A stretch of DNA of 64,000 nt from Aquimarina sp. ERC-38 (GTDB lineage: Bacteria; Bacteroidota; Bacteroidia; Flavobacteriales; Flavobacteriaceae): positions 2,771,501 to 2,835,500 of the forward strand of contig NZ_CP098511.1 of the NCBI RefSeq assembly GCF_026222555.1, in the 5' to 3' direction. Within the stretch, counting starts at the first letter, position 1. Every line of letters starts with the position of its first letter. The translations under genes were made by a program, and so were the position numbers. The notes beneath the pieces are model-generated. The model saw only the letters and a program-made list of their open reading frames with translations. It did no database searches and had not been told where the DNA came from. Shown here in pieces: positions 53,836 to 62,942 of the stretch.

Positions 53836-55194
53836 TTAATACTTATAAATTTTTCCATCTTTAATAATTGTTTTTTCCGAAGTGAAATTTTGAACAGCAT
53901 CAAAAGGGCTTTTGTCCCAAATAATCATATTAGCTTTTTTATCTTTTGAAAGTGAACCTGTATGTTTATCAATACCTATGGCTTTAGCCCCATTTAAACT
54001 TGCGATTTTAAAAACATCTTCAATCGAAAAACCGTAACTACCTAATAAAATTAATTCCGAAATAGTTGCTTTTCCGCCATCGGGCATATCCGTACCGATT
54101 CTGATTTCAATTCCTTTATCATGCATTAGTTTCACATATTTCATAAAAATTTTAAAATTCTCAATACATCTTCTTCTCTGTAAATCAGTAAGATCCATAT
54201 CCATTGGTTCTGTAAAATAAGTTGATTCAAACTGTTGATACAAATAATGAATGGTGGTCGATATGGAAACTTTGTTTTTTGATAGTTTATCTATAAACTT
54301 TTCTAATTCATCCTTTTTAAATTCATCGAGAAATCTAAATTGTTCCAGTAAATATTCTAAAACTCTGGATTCGGAGTTTAATTCTCCAAAATGTTCTTCG
54401 AATTGTTGGTCAAGTTTATCCCAGTCACTTTGCTCGGTCAATACATTATTAGGAATAATACCTAAATGTTCATAATTAGTTAAGCCTAATTTTAAGGTTT
54501 CGCTCATTTTAGGATGTTCTAACCCAAAGCCACCAATATGTCCATAAATTTCCATACCCAAACTATCTGCTGTTCTATAAGCTACTTCAAATTCGGGATT
54601 GTTTAATCGGTAGTATAATTTAATATGCTTGATACCTGATTTATGGTATTCAATAATTTTAGATTGAGCTTCCTCAGTATTTTTCAGTACACTATGTGCT
54701 ATATAAGGTTCCTGGTTTTCTTTTGATATCATTGCACCGCCAGCAGTGAAAACATCGACAAATTCCGGGGTAGGATGCTTTTGCCAGGTGAGGATTTTAT
54801 CTAACCAGTTTTCGGGTTGTCCTAACATTAATACGGTAGTAGTTCCACAAGGTAAATAAGCGTCAGAAAGTCTTCTTCGGGCATCTTTATTTAAATTTAA
54901 TGGTGCTTTATTCCTATCCCCAAAAACATCTGTTGGGTGAATATGAGTATCTATAAAACTAGGAGTTACCAATTTATTTTCAGCATCTAAATTTTTAAGT
55001 CCATTATAGTTTGAAGAATTATCAACTATGGCTTCAATTTTGCCGGAATTTATTACCAGTGATTTGTTTTCTAAAATAGTTCCGGATGCTACATCTAATA
55101 TATCGGCATTTGTAATCAATAAATCACAAGTGATCGTTTGTTTACATGCTGATAAAAGCACAAGTAATATAATCGAAATGTAGCTTCTGATCAT
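53836..55194 (-). CDS. Amidohydrolase-family lipoprotein
   Basis: 452 residues. Lipobox LLSAC near residue 16 predicts an envelope lipoprotein. Metal-dependent amidohydrolase features: GKIEAIVDN, KLVTPSFIDTHIHPTDVFG (HxH metal ligands), EIYGHIGGFG (second His), IRIGTDMPDGGKATI (catalytic Asp) and the C-terminal beta sandwich SLSKDKKANMIIWDKSPFD. Related enzymes are imidazolonepropionase-like amidohydrolases and prolidases; the reaction here is unassigned. It is longer than average owing to an inserted helical region (about 240-330) before the catalytic Asp. Single gene. Confidence 0.9.
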   Translation of the reverse strand: MIRSYISIILLVLLSACKQTITCDLLITNADILDVASGTILENKSLVINSGKIEAIVDNSSNYNGLKNLDAENKLVTPSFIDTHIHPTDVFGDRNKAPLNLNKDARRRLSDAYLPCGTTTVLMLGQPENWLDKILTWQKHPTPEFVDVFTAGGAMISKENQEPYIAHSVLKNTEEAQSKIIEYHKSGIKHIKLYYRLNNPEFEVAYRTADSLGMEIYGHIGGFGLEHPKMSETLKLGLTNYEHLGIIPNNVLTEQSDWDKLDQQFEEHFGELNSESRVLEYLLEQFRFLDEFKKDELEKFIDKLSKNKVSISTTIHYLYQQFESTYFTEPMDMDLTDLQRRRCIENFKIFMKYVKLMHDKGIEIRIGTDMPDGGKATISELILLGSYGFSIEDVFKIASLNGAKAIGIDKHTGSLSKDKKANMIIWDKSPFDAVQNFTSEKTIIKDGKIYKY

Positions 55195-55343
55195 TAGTTT
55201 TGGTATTTTATGTATAATTTATAACCACTTTACATCGAGTATATGAACAATATATTATATATACTTAGGAACAATTTAGTAAACCTTGGTATACCGTATA
55301 TAATTTTTTTAAAATTTATGAAACAAGTTTTTATTTAATAACA

Positions 55344-55573
55344 ATAGTGTCCGGTTAAAATGAATAAAAGTTTGTGAAGCATAGTAAAAAAAGGTGATTC
55401 TAAACTTTAAATTATTTGTAGGTTACTTTTTCAAAGTAATTCATTTTTTTAGCGTAGCTAATTTTATAATATTGATTTTCATTAATGTAATAATTAGTCT
55501 TGATTCTTGATTCTAGAAGCGATAGCGACCTGCCCGTCTGCAGGCGGGTCTTGAATCTTTACCGAACATTAAT
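55344..55573 (+). repeat. MITE-like repeat family 1, copy G
   Basis: ATAGTGTCCGGTTAAAATGA at the left, the standard body, AGAAGCGATAGCGACC with the hairpin, and TTTACCGAACATTAAT at the right. Same orientation as all others. The flanking parts of the gap 55195-55722 show no gene. Confidence 0.85.
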
Positions 55574-55722
55574 GATTAAAAATCTAATAATACCCACTAC
55601 AATCAAGACACCACACCCCATAACTTCCCTATTTTAAAATATTGTCCATGCTTTAGTAGAAAACATCCATTCCATAGTTCTCTGTTTCCTTTCAAATTTG
55701 CATAGTAGATAAAAACAAATTA

Positions 55723-56445
55723 ATGATGAAAATTAAAACTTCACTAAAATCAATACTTCTGGTCTTAACACTAGGATTCACCCTTCAAACATTTTCAAAA
55801 ACTAAAAACAATAAAATTATGCAAAACACCAAAAAAGAAACTATCGGATTACTAGTAATAATGAAAGCAGAATCAGGTAAAGAACAGGACCTTAAAAATT
55901 TCCTGCTCGGTGGTTTAGACTTAGTTAATCAAGAACCTCTTACTATGTCCTGGTTTGCGTTTCAGATAGATAACAATACTTTTGGGATCTACGATACTTT
56001 TGAAGTAGAAGAGGGTAGAAAAGCTCATTTAACGGGCGAAGTGGCAAAAGCTTTACTAGCAAATGCAGCAGATTTATTAGAAAATTTTAATCCCGATACA
56101 GATATACAGCAGGTTGATGTATTGGCTTCTAACCATAAGAACGGATTACAAAACAAAGGTTTACTGGTTACGATGAAAGCTAATAAAGCAAAAACTACAG
56201 ACCTTGAAAATTTCCTTAATGCTGGTAAACAATTGGTTACTGATGAAGCAGGGACATTATCCTGGTATGCTATCAAAATCGATGCTACTACCTATGCAAT
56301 TTTTGATACTTTTACCGATGATCCTGGTAGAGATGCCCATCTAACAGGTAAAGTAGCCGAAGCACTTATGGAAAATGCTCCTGTTCTTTTGGAAGATTTT
56401 AAAGCATCCGCAATACAAAAAATAGATATATTGGCTTCAAAATAA
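55723..56445 (+). CDS. Secreted protein with two ABM-like (dimeric alpha/beta barrel) domains
   Basis: 240 residues. An N-terminal signal segment (SILLVLTLGFTLQTFS) precedes two similar ~95-residue domains: ETIGLLVIMKAESGKEQDLKNFLLGG ... WFAFQID...FGIYDTFEVEEGRKAHLTGEVA and NKGLLVTMKANKAKTTDLENFLNAGK ... WYAIKID...YAIFDTFTDDPGRDAHLTGKVA. Both carry the FDTF...R.AHLTG pattern of antibiotic-biosynthesis-monooxygenase-like domains, which usually dimerise; here two are fused in one chain. Cofactor-free oxygenase activity is possible but the function is unknown. Next gene is an AraC regulator on the same strand, separated by a terminator. Confidence 0.85.
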   Translation: MMKIKTSLKSILLVLTLGFTLQTFSKTKNNKIMQNTKKETIGLLVIMKAESGKEQDLKNFLLGGLDLVNQEPLTMSWFAFQIDNNTFGIYDTFEVEEGRKAHLTGEVAKALLANAADLLENFNPDTDIQQVDVLASNHKNGLQNKGLLVTMKANKAKTTDLENFLNAGKQLVTDEAGTLSWYAIKIDATTYAIFDTFTDDPGRDAHLTGKVAEALMENAPVLLEDFKASAIQKIDILASK

Positions 56446-56455
56446 TCGTTATATT

Positions 56456-56487
56456 AAAAAAGGGGTGTGATAAGCACTCCTTTTTTT
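56456..56487 (+). terminator. Terminator after the ABM gene
   Basis: Stem AAAAAAGGGGTG / CACTCCTTTTTT (one G-T pair) with a 7-nt loop and trailing T's, 11 bases after the stop. Confidence 0.88.
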
Positions 56488-56510
56488 AACCATCTTATGT
56501 AAAATTTCCT

Positions 56511-57371
56511 ATGGCTCAAGTTATAATTGATAAGCAGAACGGCGAGTTAGCCTTTAGGCTGGAAAAGTTTGATAATCTAGATCATTTTGACCATTTACAA
56601 AGAAAAAATTATTATTCTGTTATTCTAATTAAAGGAAATAATTTAAAACTAAGCGTGGATTTTTTTAAATATGAATTACATGGTGATCAGATGATTTGTT
56701 TGTCACCTTACCAACCCTTTATGATTTCTTCTGAAGAATCTTGTTCGGGATACCTGTTAAATTTTCACCCAGATTTTTTCTGTACCTATCGACATCAAAA
56801 CGAAATTGAAACCGAAGGTATTCTTTTTAATAACTTTCACGGATTACCTAATTTTAAAATTTCTAAAGAAGCCTTGTTTTCTAATCTGATAGATCAAATG
56901 TCAAAGGAGATGGACAGAAATTCTATCGCACAACACGAAGTCCTCGTTGCTTATTTAAAAGTATTTTTAATTGAAGCGGTAAGGCAAAAGAAAGATTTTG
57001 ATAAAGAGTTGAAACCGAAATTTTCTGATGGTCAATCTGAAATATTACAAAATTTAGTAAATTCTATTGAAAACAATTACCGTAAGTTACACGCTCCCAA
57101 AGATTATGCGGAAGTTTTATGTTTAAGTACAAAAACACTAGCCGGAATCGTAAAAAAGTACCTGCAACAAACGCTTAGTTCCTTAATTTCCAATAGGATT
57201 ATTATGGAAGCCAAACGGGAACTCTATTTAACCTCAAAACCTTTGAAGCAAATAGCTGCTAGCCTCGGGTATGAAGATGAGTTTTATTTCAGCAGGTTTT
57301 TTAAAAAGAAGGTAGGCGTATCTCCCGATCATTATAGAAAAACGGTGGGTTTTGCAAAATTGGAAAAATGA
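56511..57371 (+). CDS. AraC-family transcriptional regulator
   Basis: 286 residues: a cupin-like N-terminus (YSVILIKGNNLKLSVDFFKYELHGDQMICLSPYQPFMI) and AraC HTH pair (KDYAEVLCLSTKTLAGIVKKYLQQTLSSLISNRIIMEAK, KPLKQIAASLGYEDEFYFSRFFKKKVGVSPDHYRKTVG). Starts 24 bases after the ABM gene's terminator, so it is probably the regulator of that secreted protein. No unusual domain. It converges with the GNAT gene at 57459. Confidence 0.92.
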   Translation: MAQVIIDKQNGELAFRLEKFDNLDHFDHLQRKNYYSVILIKGNNLKLSVDFFKYELHGDQMICLSPYQPFMISSEESCSGYLLNFHPDFFCTYRHQNEIETEGILFNNFHGLPNFKISKEALFSNLIDQMSKEMDRNSIAQHEVLVAYLKVFLIEAVRQKKDFDKELKPKFSDGQSEILQNLVNSIENNYRKLHAPKDYAEVLCLSTKTLAGIVKKYLQQTLSSLISNRIIMEAKRELYLTSKPLKQIAASLGYEDEFYFSRFFKKKVGVSPDHYRKTVGFAKLEK

Positions 57372-57458
57372 TGAGGTTGGGATAGTGCAATGCAATTTAT
57401 AATAAGGTTTTTGCATTTATTAATATTCTCTATACCATCCTTTTAATTAAATTTAAAC

Positions 57459-57965
57459 CTAAATGATATCCTTTTGAAAATAACATACTTCTCCTTTTTG
57501 GTAATGTTCGGGTAATCCGTTGGTATTTTCAAGTTGGTTGGCCCCTAAAAAGGTAAACCCCAGTTTTTCATAGTGTCCGATTAAGCCTTTGTTTAAGCCA
57601 ACAGTATCCATTCGGATGTTTTTTAAATTTCGGTTTTTACCAAAGTCATTTGCCCAATCAATTATTTTACTTACCAAATTTTGTCCACGAAACTCCGGAT
57701 TGGTAGCAATCCGGTGTATATATAGTGAAGGTTCATTCTTAGTTCCCCAGATCAATTCGTCGTTTAAAGTTGTTGCCCAGATGCACGCAATTTTATCCTC
57801 AATAAGTAACTTCCATTGCCTATTTTCTTCTATTTCAGTAGTAATTAAATCTTTAGGAAATTCAGGCCAGTGCACCTGATTTTTGGACTTCATATAAGCT
57901 GTCGCCATACGGTACAAATCATATATGATAGGAATATCAGTAAGTTCACTGTTTTTGATGGTCAT
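57459..57965 (-). CDS. GNAT acetyltransferase
   Basis: 168 residues with a standard GNAT core: DIPIIYDLYRMATAYMKSKN, WKLLIEDKIACIWATTLND, LYIHRIATNPEFRGQNLVSKIIDWANDFGKNRNLKNIRMDT (acetyl-CoA loop RxxG as EFRGQNL) and KGLIGHYEKLGFTFLG. Substrate unknown. It is unrelated to the GNATs at 23353 and 53178, which are RimJ/L type. Single gene, minus strand; the gap to the next gene (57966-58213) is AT-rich and empty. Confidence 0.9.
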   Translation of the reverse strand: MTIKNSELTDIPIIYDLYRMATAYMKSKNQVHWPEFPKDLITTEIEENRQWKLLIEDKIACIWATTLNDELIWGTKNEPSLYIHRIATNPEFRGQNLVSKIIDWANDFGKNRNLKNIRMDTVGLNKGLIGHYEKLGFTFLGANQLENTNGLPEHYQKGEVCYFQKDII

Positions 57966-58213
57966 CTTTAGAGATTTACTTGATTTTTATAGTGTTAGTT
58001 GGAAGGGATTTAAATTAACTTATATGATTTGTAATATACTAGATTTGCTGTTAATTTAATTCTATAAAGCTAAATAGATTATACTACTTTTTAAATTAAT
58101 ACCTAGTAGAAAATTCATGAATATTTTAATGTTGTAATTTTAAATCAATGATTTTTAACTAACAATAAATAGCATGGATCATGCCTAAACCACTAAAGTT
58201 ATGTTACTCAATT

Positions 58214-58627
58214 TTACGCTATATTGCCCTTTTTCTTAATTAACATATTCCCCAATAAAGTAACTCCATTGCTAGAAAGCCAAAGCCAAAACCCTAATTC
58301 ATACCCAATAATTTTTCTGTAATGTCCTGCTTCATCATCAATTATTTCATCAAATAGTAAAAAGGATGATGCTATCAGAAAAGAAGCTAAACTTAATAGC
58401 AACGATACTTTATTTTGGTTAATTAAAAGCCAAGATAGAATCAGTAGAGGATTCGCCAACCAACAAAGAGTTGCTCCTCCAAAGAAGATTCCTATAGCTC
58501 CAAAAATAAATACAACAATAGAATCACCACAAAGACTTGTGGTGCAATAACATTTTTGCGTTAACGCAATAATAAGTAGTCCTATCGAAAGACTTATAGT
58601 TGTTATCTTAATTGTCTTTGTATTCAT
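58214..58627 (-). CDS. Small membrane protein, function unknown
   Basis: 137 residues with four hydrophobic segments (ITTISLSIGLLIIALTQ, SIVVFIFGAIGIFFGGATLCWL, LILSWLLINQNKVSLLLSLASFLIASSFLLF, LGFWLWLSSNGVTLLGNML). Contains a Cys-rich stretch QKCYCTTSLCGDS between the first two. No family recognised. Codon use is similar to its neighbours. Single gene. Confidence 0.6.
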   Translation of the reverse strand: MNTKTIKITTISLSIGLLIIALTQKCYCTTSLCGDSIVVFIFGAIGIFFGGATLCWLANPLLILSWLLINQNKVSLLLSLASFLIASSFLLFDEIIDDEAGHYRKIIGYELGFWLWLSSNGVTLLGNMLIKKKGNIA

Positions 58628-58814
58628 GTTTATTGCTTACAAAGTACTAGTACATATTACATATTTTCTTAAATCAAAATATACAATTTTCTAACTTAAT
58701 GAAACTGGCTATAGTATTATAGGCCCCCACTATTAAATCTTCTTTGCATAATTCATTTAATAAATAAAAATAGTATTCGTGTTTACCGGAGGTGGTAACG
58801 AAATGACCAATTCC

Positions 58815-59537
58815 TTATTTTACCGGTAAGAACAATTTCATTTCTTCAATATTTACCTCGTCTACGTGCCCCATTTTACTTTCATCCTTTGTGATTAAAT
58901 GTAAATGGATGTTTGAATCATGATGGGTAAAAATACCTTTATGTTCGGTTGAGAAAAATCCAATAATTGTTACTTCTTCATTTTTTAATTGGTAATCAGT
59001 TTGCCCCTGATGTGCTTCTTTGGGTGATGAAACCTTCGTTCCTTCAGGTAAATTTTGAATATGTATGGTTGCTTCGGATATTTTTCCAATTAGTTTAAAA
59101 GCAAAAGGTCTCTTGGAGTTAACAGTTTTTTCGTCCACAAAATTCTCAATATCTTGAATCGTTTTAATATTAGAGGTTAGAGCGATCTCATTCCATTCCG
59201 TTACATGCGTATAGACCAAAAAAGGTGCGGAAACATCAAAAGTTTTTTTAACTGTCATCGTTGAATCCGACGTGACCCTTGATACGTAACTTTGCCCGTT
59301 ATTAATTAGTATTTCTCCGGTTAAATAACTTTCCGGTCCAAGTCCGTAAAGACCCGTTCTATTTGAGATCGTATCCAGGTTGATAGTACCCTGCAATTCC
59401 CCTTTCCACATCACATTTTTCATTGCTCCAACAATTTGAATGTCGTGATAGGTATGATTTGAATTATCTTTCTTTAGATTAGAATTACAACCAAATATTC
59501 CAAATACTAAAAATCCAATTATTATGTATTTTATCAT
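58815..59537 (-). CDS. Acetolactate-decarboxylase-like lipoprotein
   Basis: About 240 residues from the start MIKYIIIGFLVFGIFGCNSN (ATG 59537), a lipobox FGIFGC giving an envelope lipoprotein. The body resembles alpha-acetolactate decarboxylase (BudA/AlsD): GLYGLGPESYLTGEILINNGQSYVS (E in a conserved strand), KRPFAFKLIGKI and the metal-site histidines in IHLHLITKDESKMGHVDEV. The two His of HxH and the GHV His match the zinc site. Secreted versions exist in Bacteroidota, but cytosolic BudA makes acetoin; a lipoprotein form would need extracellular acetolactate, so the function may have changed. Confidence 0.75.
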   Translation of the reverse strand: MIKYIIIGFLVFGIFGCNSNLKKDNSNHTYHDIQIVGAMKNVMWKGELQGTINLDTISNRTGLYGLGPESYLTGEILINNGQSYVSRVTSDSTMTVKKTFDVSAPFLVYTHVTEWNEIALTSNIKTIQDIENFVDEKTVNSKRPFAFKLIGKISEATIHIQNLPEGTKVSSPKEAHQGQTDYQLKNEEVTIIGFFSTEHKGIFTHHDSNIHLHLITKDESKMGHVDEVNIEEMKLFLPVK

Positions 59538-59599
59538 CGATAATGTTTCTCTCAAGTTAGAGTTTATAGATAAATAGCTATAACCTCTTTTATATTTAG

Positions 59600-59765
59600 G
59601 GAAAAAAGCGTCAATTCGAGTATTTTTTCGTAATGAAATGAAGAAAAAATGTATCGAGAATAGCTTTTTTGACTAAAATCCTTATCATCTTAAGCCTGGT
59701 CGAAAGACTCAATAGTTCTGCTGAACTAGTTGAAGCACACTTCTTCTTTTAGTCAAAGCACCCAA
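59600..59765 (+). repeat. Dispersed repeat family 2, inverted partner of 16120-16330
   Basis: GGGAAAAAAGCGTCAATTCG, then TTTTTTCGTAATGAAATGAA and TGGTCGAAAGACTCAATAG, correspond to the complement of the copy at 16.2 kb. No gene is supported inside. Confidence 0.65.
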
Positions 59766-59912
59766 ACTGATGGATTTTACAATAATTATTATTCAAATGC
59801 ACCACGGGTTAGCTATAGTATATTTTATAATACAAGATACAAAATATCTAAGCGGAGTTAAAAGCAATAACTTGCCTATAGCTATCCATATTGTCGCATA
59901 TTATACGGTTGC

Positions 59913-60383
59913 TTATTTCATTTTCAGCTTTTCTTTAGCTAAAAATTCAGTAATAATCTTAATTTGCCTATCAATATCTTTTAGTTTTGTAAAACTAAAA
60001 ATCAGACTTCTTTTTTTTCCATCTGTTAGCTTGTCAAAAATTACTTTTGCATCCATATCTTGTTCCAGAAAAACACTTAAAACCTCGGGTATGTCAACTC
60101 CTAGGGGATCCGGATCCTCTTCGATTTTATAAACAATATTTTCACCAAGTTCTTTGTTTAATTCTTTAAGGTATTTTCCGGCAACAATTATATAAAAATT
60201 CCCATCTCCTAAATGATTTAAACCACAACGATAGGAAACTTTATCATCAATCGTACAAATCATTCTGGTAGCTCTTTTTCTACTGAATTGATTTATGATT
60301 TCAGAATCGAACTTTAAGTAATAGTATCCACCCTTTCTTTTTTCCAGTTGTTTAATTGACTGTATTCCTTGATATGTTTTCAT
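59913..60383 (-). CDS. YdeI/OmdA-type protein (DUF1905 plus OmdA domains)
   Basis: 156 residues. N-terminal DUF1905 barrel (GGYYYLKFDSEIINQFSRKRATRMICTIDDKVSYRCGLNHLGDGNFYIIVAGKYLKELN), then a bacteriocin-protection YdeI/OmpD-associated-type C-terminus (PEVLSVFLEQDMDAKVIFDKLTDGKKRSLIFSFTKLKD, helices). Typical full length for the fused family. The role of these proteins is poorly known (envelope stress, protection from colicins in enterics). Cytosolic; single gene. Family call good, function uncertain. Confidence 0.85.
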   Translation of the reverse strand: MKTYQGIQSIKQLEKRKGGYYYLKFDSEIINQFSRKRATRMICTIDDKVSYRCGLNHLGDGNFYIIVAGKYLKELNKELGENIVYKIEEDPDPLGVDIPEVLSVFLEQDMDAKVIFDKLTDGKKRSLIFSFTKLKDIDRQIKIITEFLAKEKLKMK

Positions 60384-60511
60384 TTATAAGTAGGTATAAC
60401 TTGTTTTTAAGAAGCAAGGCATAACACGTTGTAAGAGGGCAATATACCTAATCTTTTAAGGCACACTCTTTTTAACTATTTAAAAAGCTGCCTACTCAAT
60501 TGTAACAAATG

Positions 60512-61153
60512 TTATTCCTCTAATCTTTTTCCTCCTATTTTAAATCCGATGAATAGCCCAAGATAACTATTATCTATGGTGCCAACAGACTGTTTATTTC
60601 GTATGTTAATAGTAGCTTTTGGTATAAAATTATATTCTAATCCATAGCGTATATTTCCAATTTCGATTCCACCTCGTAATAGAAAACCCATTTGATTTTT
60701 CACGCTTCCTTCTAATATTTCTAAAGAGCCATTATTTCGATCGGAAACATCTATATTGCTAAACAAATAATATCCTAAGCCAAATCCTAAGTAAGGTCGA
60801 TATCTTTTAGTATTAAAATAATAATCATAGGTAGGGATAAAAGAAATGACGGCATTATCGTTTAATTCATCTATAAAATATGGTAAATTATCATTTAATC
60901 TAATTTTTTGAGGGTTGGTAGCAATTCCAAACCTCAATCCAATTACCGCATTTTTTGAAGCTTCGACTTTAGGTTCTATATTCAGTAACAATCCTAAACT
61001 ATTAGAATTTGATTCTAAAAGTAGTCCTGGTTCTATCCTTAAAATTACTTGTGCATTTAAATTAAGCAAAAGAAAAGATGCTATAATCATCAAAATAATT
61101 GCTTTAAAATTGCTTTTTATATTTTGAAAAAAAACAGATAGGAAAACGTTCAT
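60512..61153 (-). CDS. Outer-membrane beta-barrel protein
   Basis: 213 residues with a signal anchor (FKAIILMIIASFLLLNLNAQ) and amphipathic strands (VILRIEPGLLLES, LGLLLNIEPKVEA, NAVIGLRFGIATN, VISFIPTYDYYFN, YRPYLGFGLGYYLF, GFLLRGGIEIGNIRYGLEYNFIP, GLFIGFKIGGKRLEE). Matches the common OMP_b-brl type of Bacteroidota. Ligand or role unknown. Single gene on the minus strand, 180 bases from prfB. Confidence 0.82.
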   Translation of the reverse strand: MNVFLSVFFQNIKSNFKAIILMIIASFLLLNLNAQVILRIEPGLLLESNSNSLGLLLNIEPKVEASKNAVIGLRFGIATNPQKIRLNDNLPYFIDELNDNAVISFIPTYDYYFNTKRYRPYLGFGLGYYLFSNIDVSDRNNGSLEILEGSVKNQMGFLLRGGIEIGNIRYGLEYNFIPKATINIRNKQSVGTIDNSYLGLFIGFKIGGKRLEE

Positions 61154-61333
61154 TCACTTATTTAGATCGGTTATCATAATTAAAACGTTTACTATCCACT
61201 ATAATTGTTACCCTGTATGAGCGGCTATGATATGCTTTTAAGGAGCAAAATGGAAATATCTTAATAGAGTATGAACTCGAACGGGTTGATATAGCAATGG
61301 TATTACAGAACAAAAAAACAAGAAATACACCTT

Positions 61334-62434
61334 TTACAACTGACTTTCTTTTTGTCCGGTGACCATTAAAAAAGCTTTAAGGAAGTTGTCGATATTACCG
61401 TCCATAACCGCATCTACATTCCCGGTTTCTTCGGCGGTACGTACATCTTTAACTAATTTATAAGGGTGCATTACGTAGTTTCGGATTTGCGAACCCCATT
61501 CGATCTTCATTTTAGAAGCTTCAATTTCATCCCGTTGTTCTTGTTGCTTTTTCAATTCCAGTTCAAATAACTGAGATTTTAACATTTGCAAAGCTTTCTC
61601 ACGATTGTCATGTTGCGAACGGGAATCTGAGCACGAAATCTGAATTCCGGTAGGGAAGTGGGTAAGCTGTACTTTGGTCTCCACTTTGTTTACATTTTGT
61701 CCTCCGGCACCACTGGAACGAGAAGTGATAATTTCGTATTCTGAGGGGTTAATTTCAATTTCAATAGAATCATCAGCCAGCGGATATACGTAGACGGAAG
61801 CAAAAGAAGTATGCCGTTTCGCATTACTATCAAAAGGTGAAATCCGAACCAATCGGTGTACCCCGTTTTCTCCTTTTAACCAACCAAAAGCGTATTCCCC
61901 GTCAATTTCAAGCGTAACCGTTTTGATTCCAGCTACATCACCGTCCTGATAGTTCAGTTCTTTAATTTTAAAACCGTGTTTTTCTGCCCACATCATATAC
62001 ATTCGCATCAACATACTTGCCCAATCACAACTCTCCGTACCGCCGGCACCTGCAGTGATTTGAAGTACGGCACTCATGGCATCGCCTTCTTCACTTAACA
62101 TGTTTTTAAACTCCAATTCTTCCAAGATATCCGTTACCTGATTGTATTTTTCAATAACTTCGGATTCGGGGGCATCGCCTTCTTTATGAAATTCTAATAA
62201 TACCTCCAGGTCATCCGCAAGTTGCGCTGTTTTTTTATAATCCGCAACCCACTTTTTTTCCGCATTTAAGGCACGCATGATCTTTTCTGCTTCCTGGGCA
62301 TCATTCCAAAAATCAGGAGCAAAGGTTTTTTCTTCTTCATTACTAATTTCAATCTCCTTTTGTTCAATATGAAGATATTCTTTTAGTTTTTCAACCCGCT
62401 CATTAATTTCCTTTACCTGTTCGGCAGTAATCAT
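61334..62434 (-). CDS. prfB: Peptide chain release factor 2
   Basis: 366 residues, cytosolic class I release factor that recognises UGA/UAA and triggers peptidyl-tRNA hydrolysis. The PTH motif GGQ (244-246, in [13 protein letters not shown]), the SPF tripeptide (199-201, [14 protein letters not shown]) for stop-codon recognition, and the N-terminal coiled-coil domain ([23 protein letters not shown]) are present. The usual programmed +1 frameshift site (CTT TGA C) is absent: the reading frame is continuous and that place reads YLHIE, CTT CAT. Full length; the only clear housekeeping gene of the right part. Confidence 0.97.
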   Translation of the reverse strand: MITAEQVKEINERVEKLKEYLHIEQKEIEISNEEEKTFAPDFWNDAQEAEKIMRALNAEKKWVADYKKTAQLADDLEVLLEFHKEGDAPESEVIEKYNQVTDILEELEFKNMLSEEGDAMSAVLQITAGAGGTESCDWASMLMRMYMMWAEKHGFKIKELNYQDGDVAGIKTVTLEIDGEYAFGWLKGENGVHRLVRISPFDSNAKRHTSFASVYVYPLADDSIEIEINPSEYEIITSRSSGAGGQNVNKVETKVQLTHFPTGIQISCSDSRSQHDNREKALQMLKSQLFELELKKQQEQRDEIEASKMKIEWGSQIRNYVMHPYKLVKDVRTAEETGNVDAVMDGNIDNFLKAFLMVTGQKESQL

Positions 62435-62613
62435 AATTGAAATTTTTCCAAAAATACGCTATTTTCAAAAGTTGACATTCCTCAAAACTACTTTTCTAAA
62501 GTAAGTATCCTTTGTTCTATTAAACAGAATATTTTAAATCTAATTTACAATAGCATTGGTGTACCAAAATTGCCCAGACTATTTTAGTTACAGCTATCTA
62601 TCTTTTCCTAAAT

Positions 62614-62815
62614 CCTTTCCAAAGGAAAGGACTTGTAGCCACCTTCCCTCAGGGAAGGGCCGGGGATGGGATTCGAAAAAGTAGAACTATTAGGGCCGGG
62701 TCGGAGATGGGATTTAAAAAAGTAAGCCTATTCAGAAAGTGCCCCCGGGACGGGATGGGACGTAGAACAAGTTGGATCATTAAGAAAGGACCAGAAATGG
62801 GAATAAGATAAAACC
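62614..62815. repeat. GC-rich hairpins and degenerate GATGGGA tandem repeats
   Basis: Two hairpins (CCTTTCC/GGAAAGG at 62614-62630 and CCTTCCC/GGGAAGG at 62642-62658) are followed by four degenerate units spaced about 40-50 bases and centred on GGGATGGGA-like words, each preceded by GGGCCGGG-type sequence and followed by AAAAGTA. The GC content is markedly above the surroundings. No gene; the rest of the gap 62435-62942 is AT-rich. Confidence 0.55.
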
Positions 62816-62942
62816 ACTTACCAACAAAATTCACCTAACAAGAAGTTAATATCATCTTTACTACCTATTTTCTAAAGCTAAAATTTTCAACTAAAGGTAT
62901 TTCCGTTTATTTTTACCCTTTTAGAACACTTTTATACAAATC

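Noticed and set aside
59770..60132. 120-codon plus-strand frame opposite the YdeI-like gene
   Set aside because: It is mostly the antisense of a clear DUF1905/OmdA protein and has no family features.
61334..62434. Programmed +1 frameshift in prfB
   Set aside because: The frame is continuous through the place where CTT TGA normally lies; the sequence reads CTT CAT.
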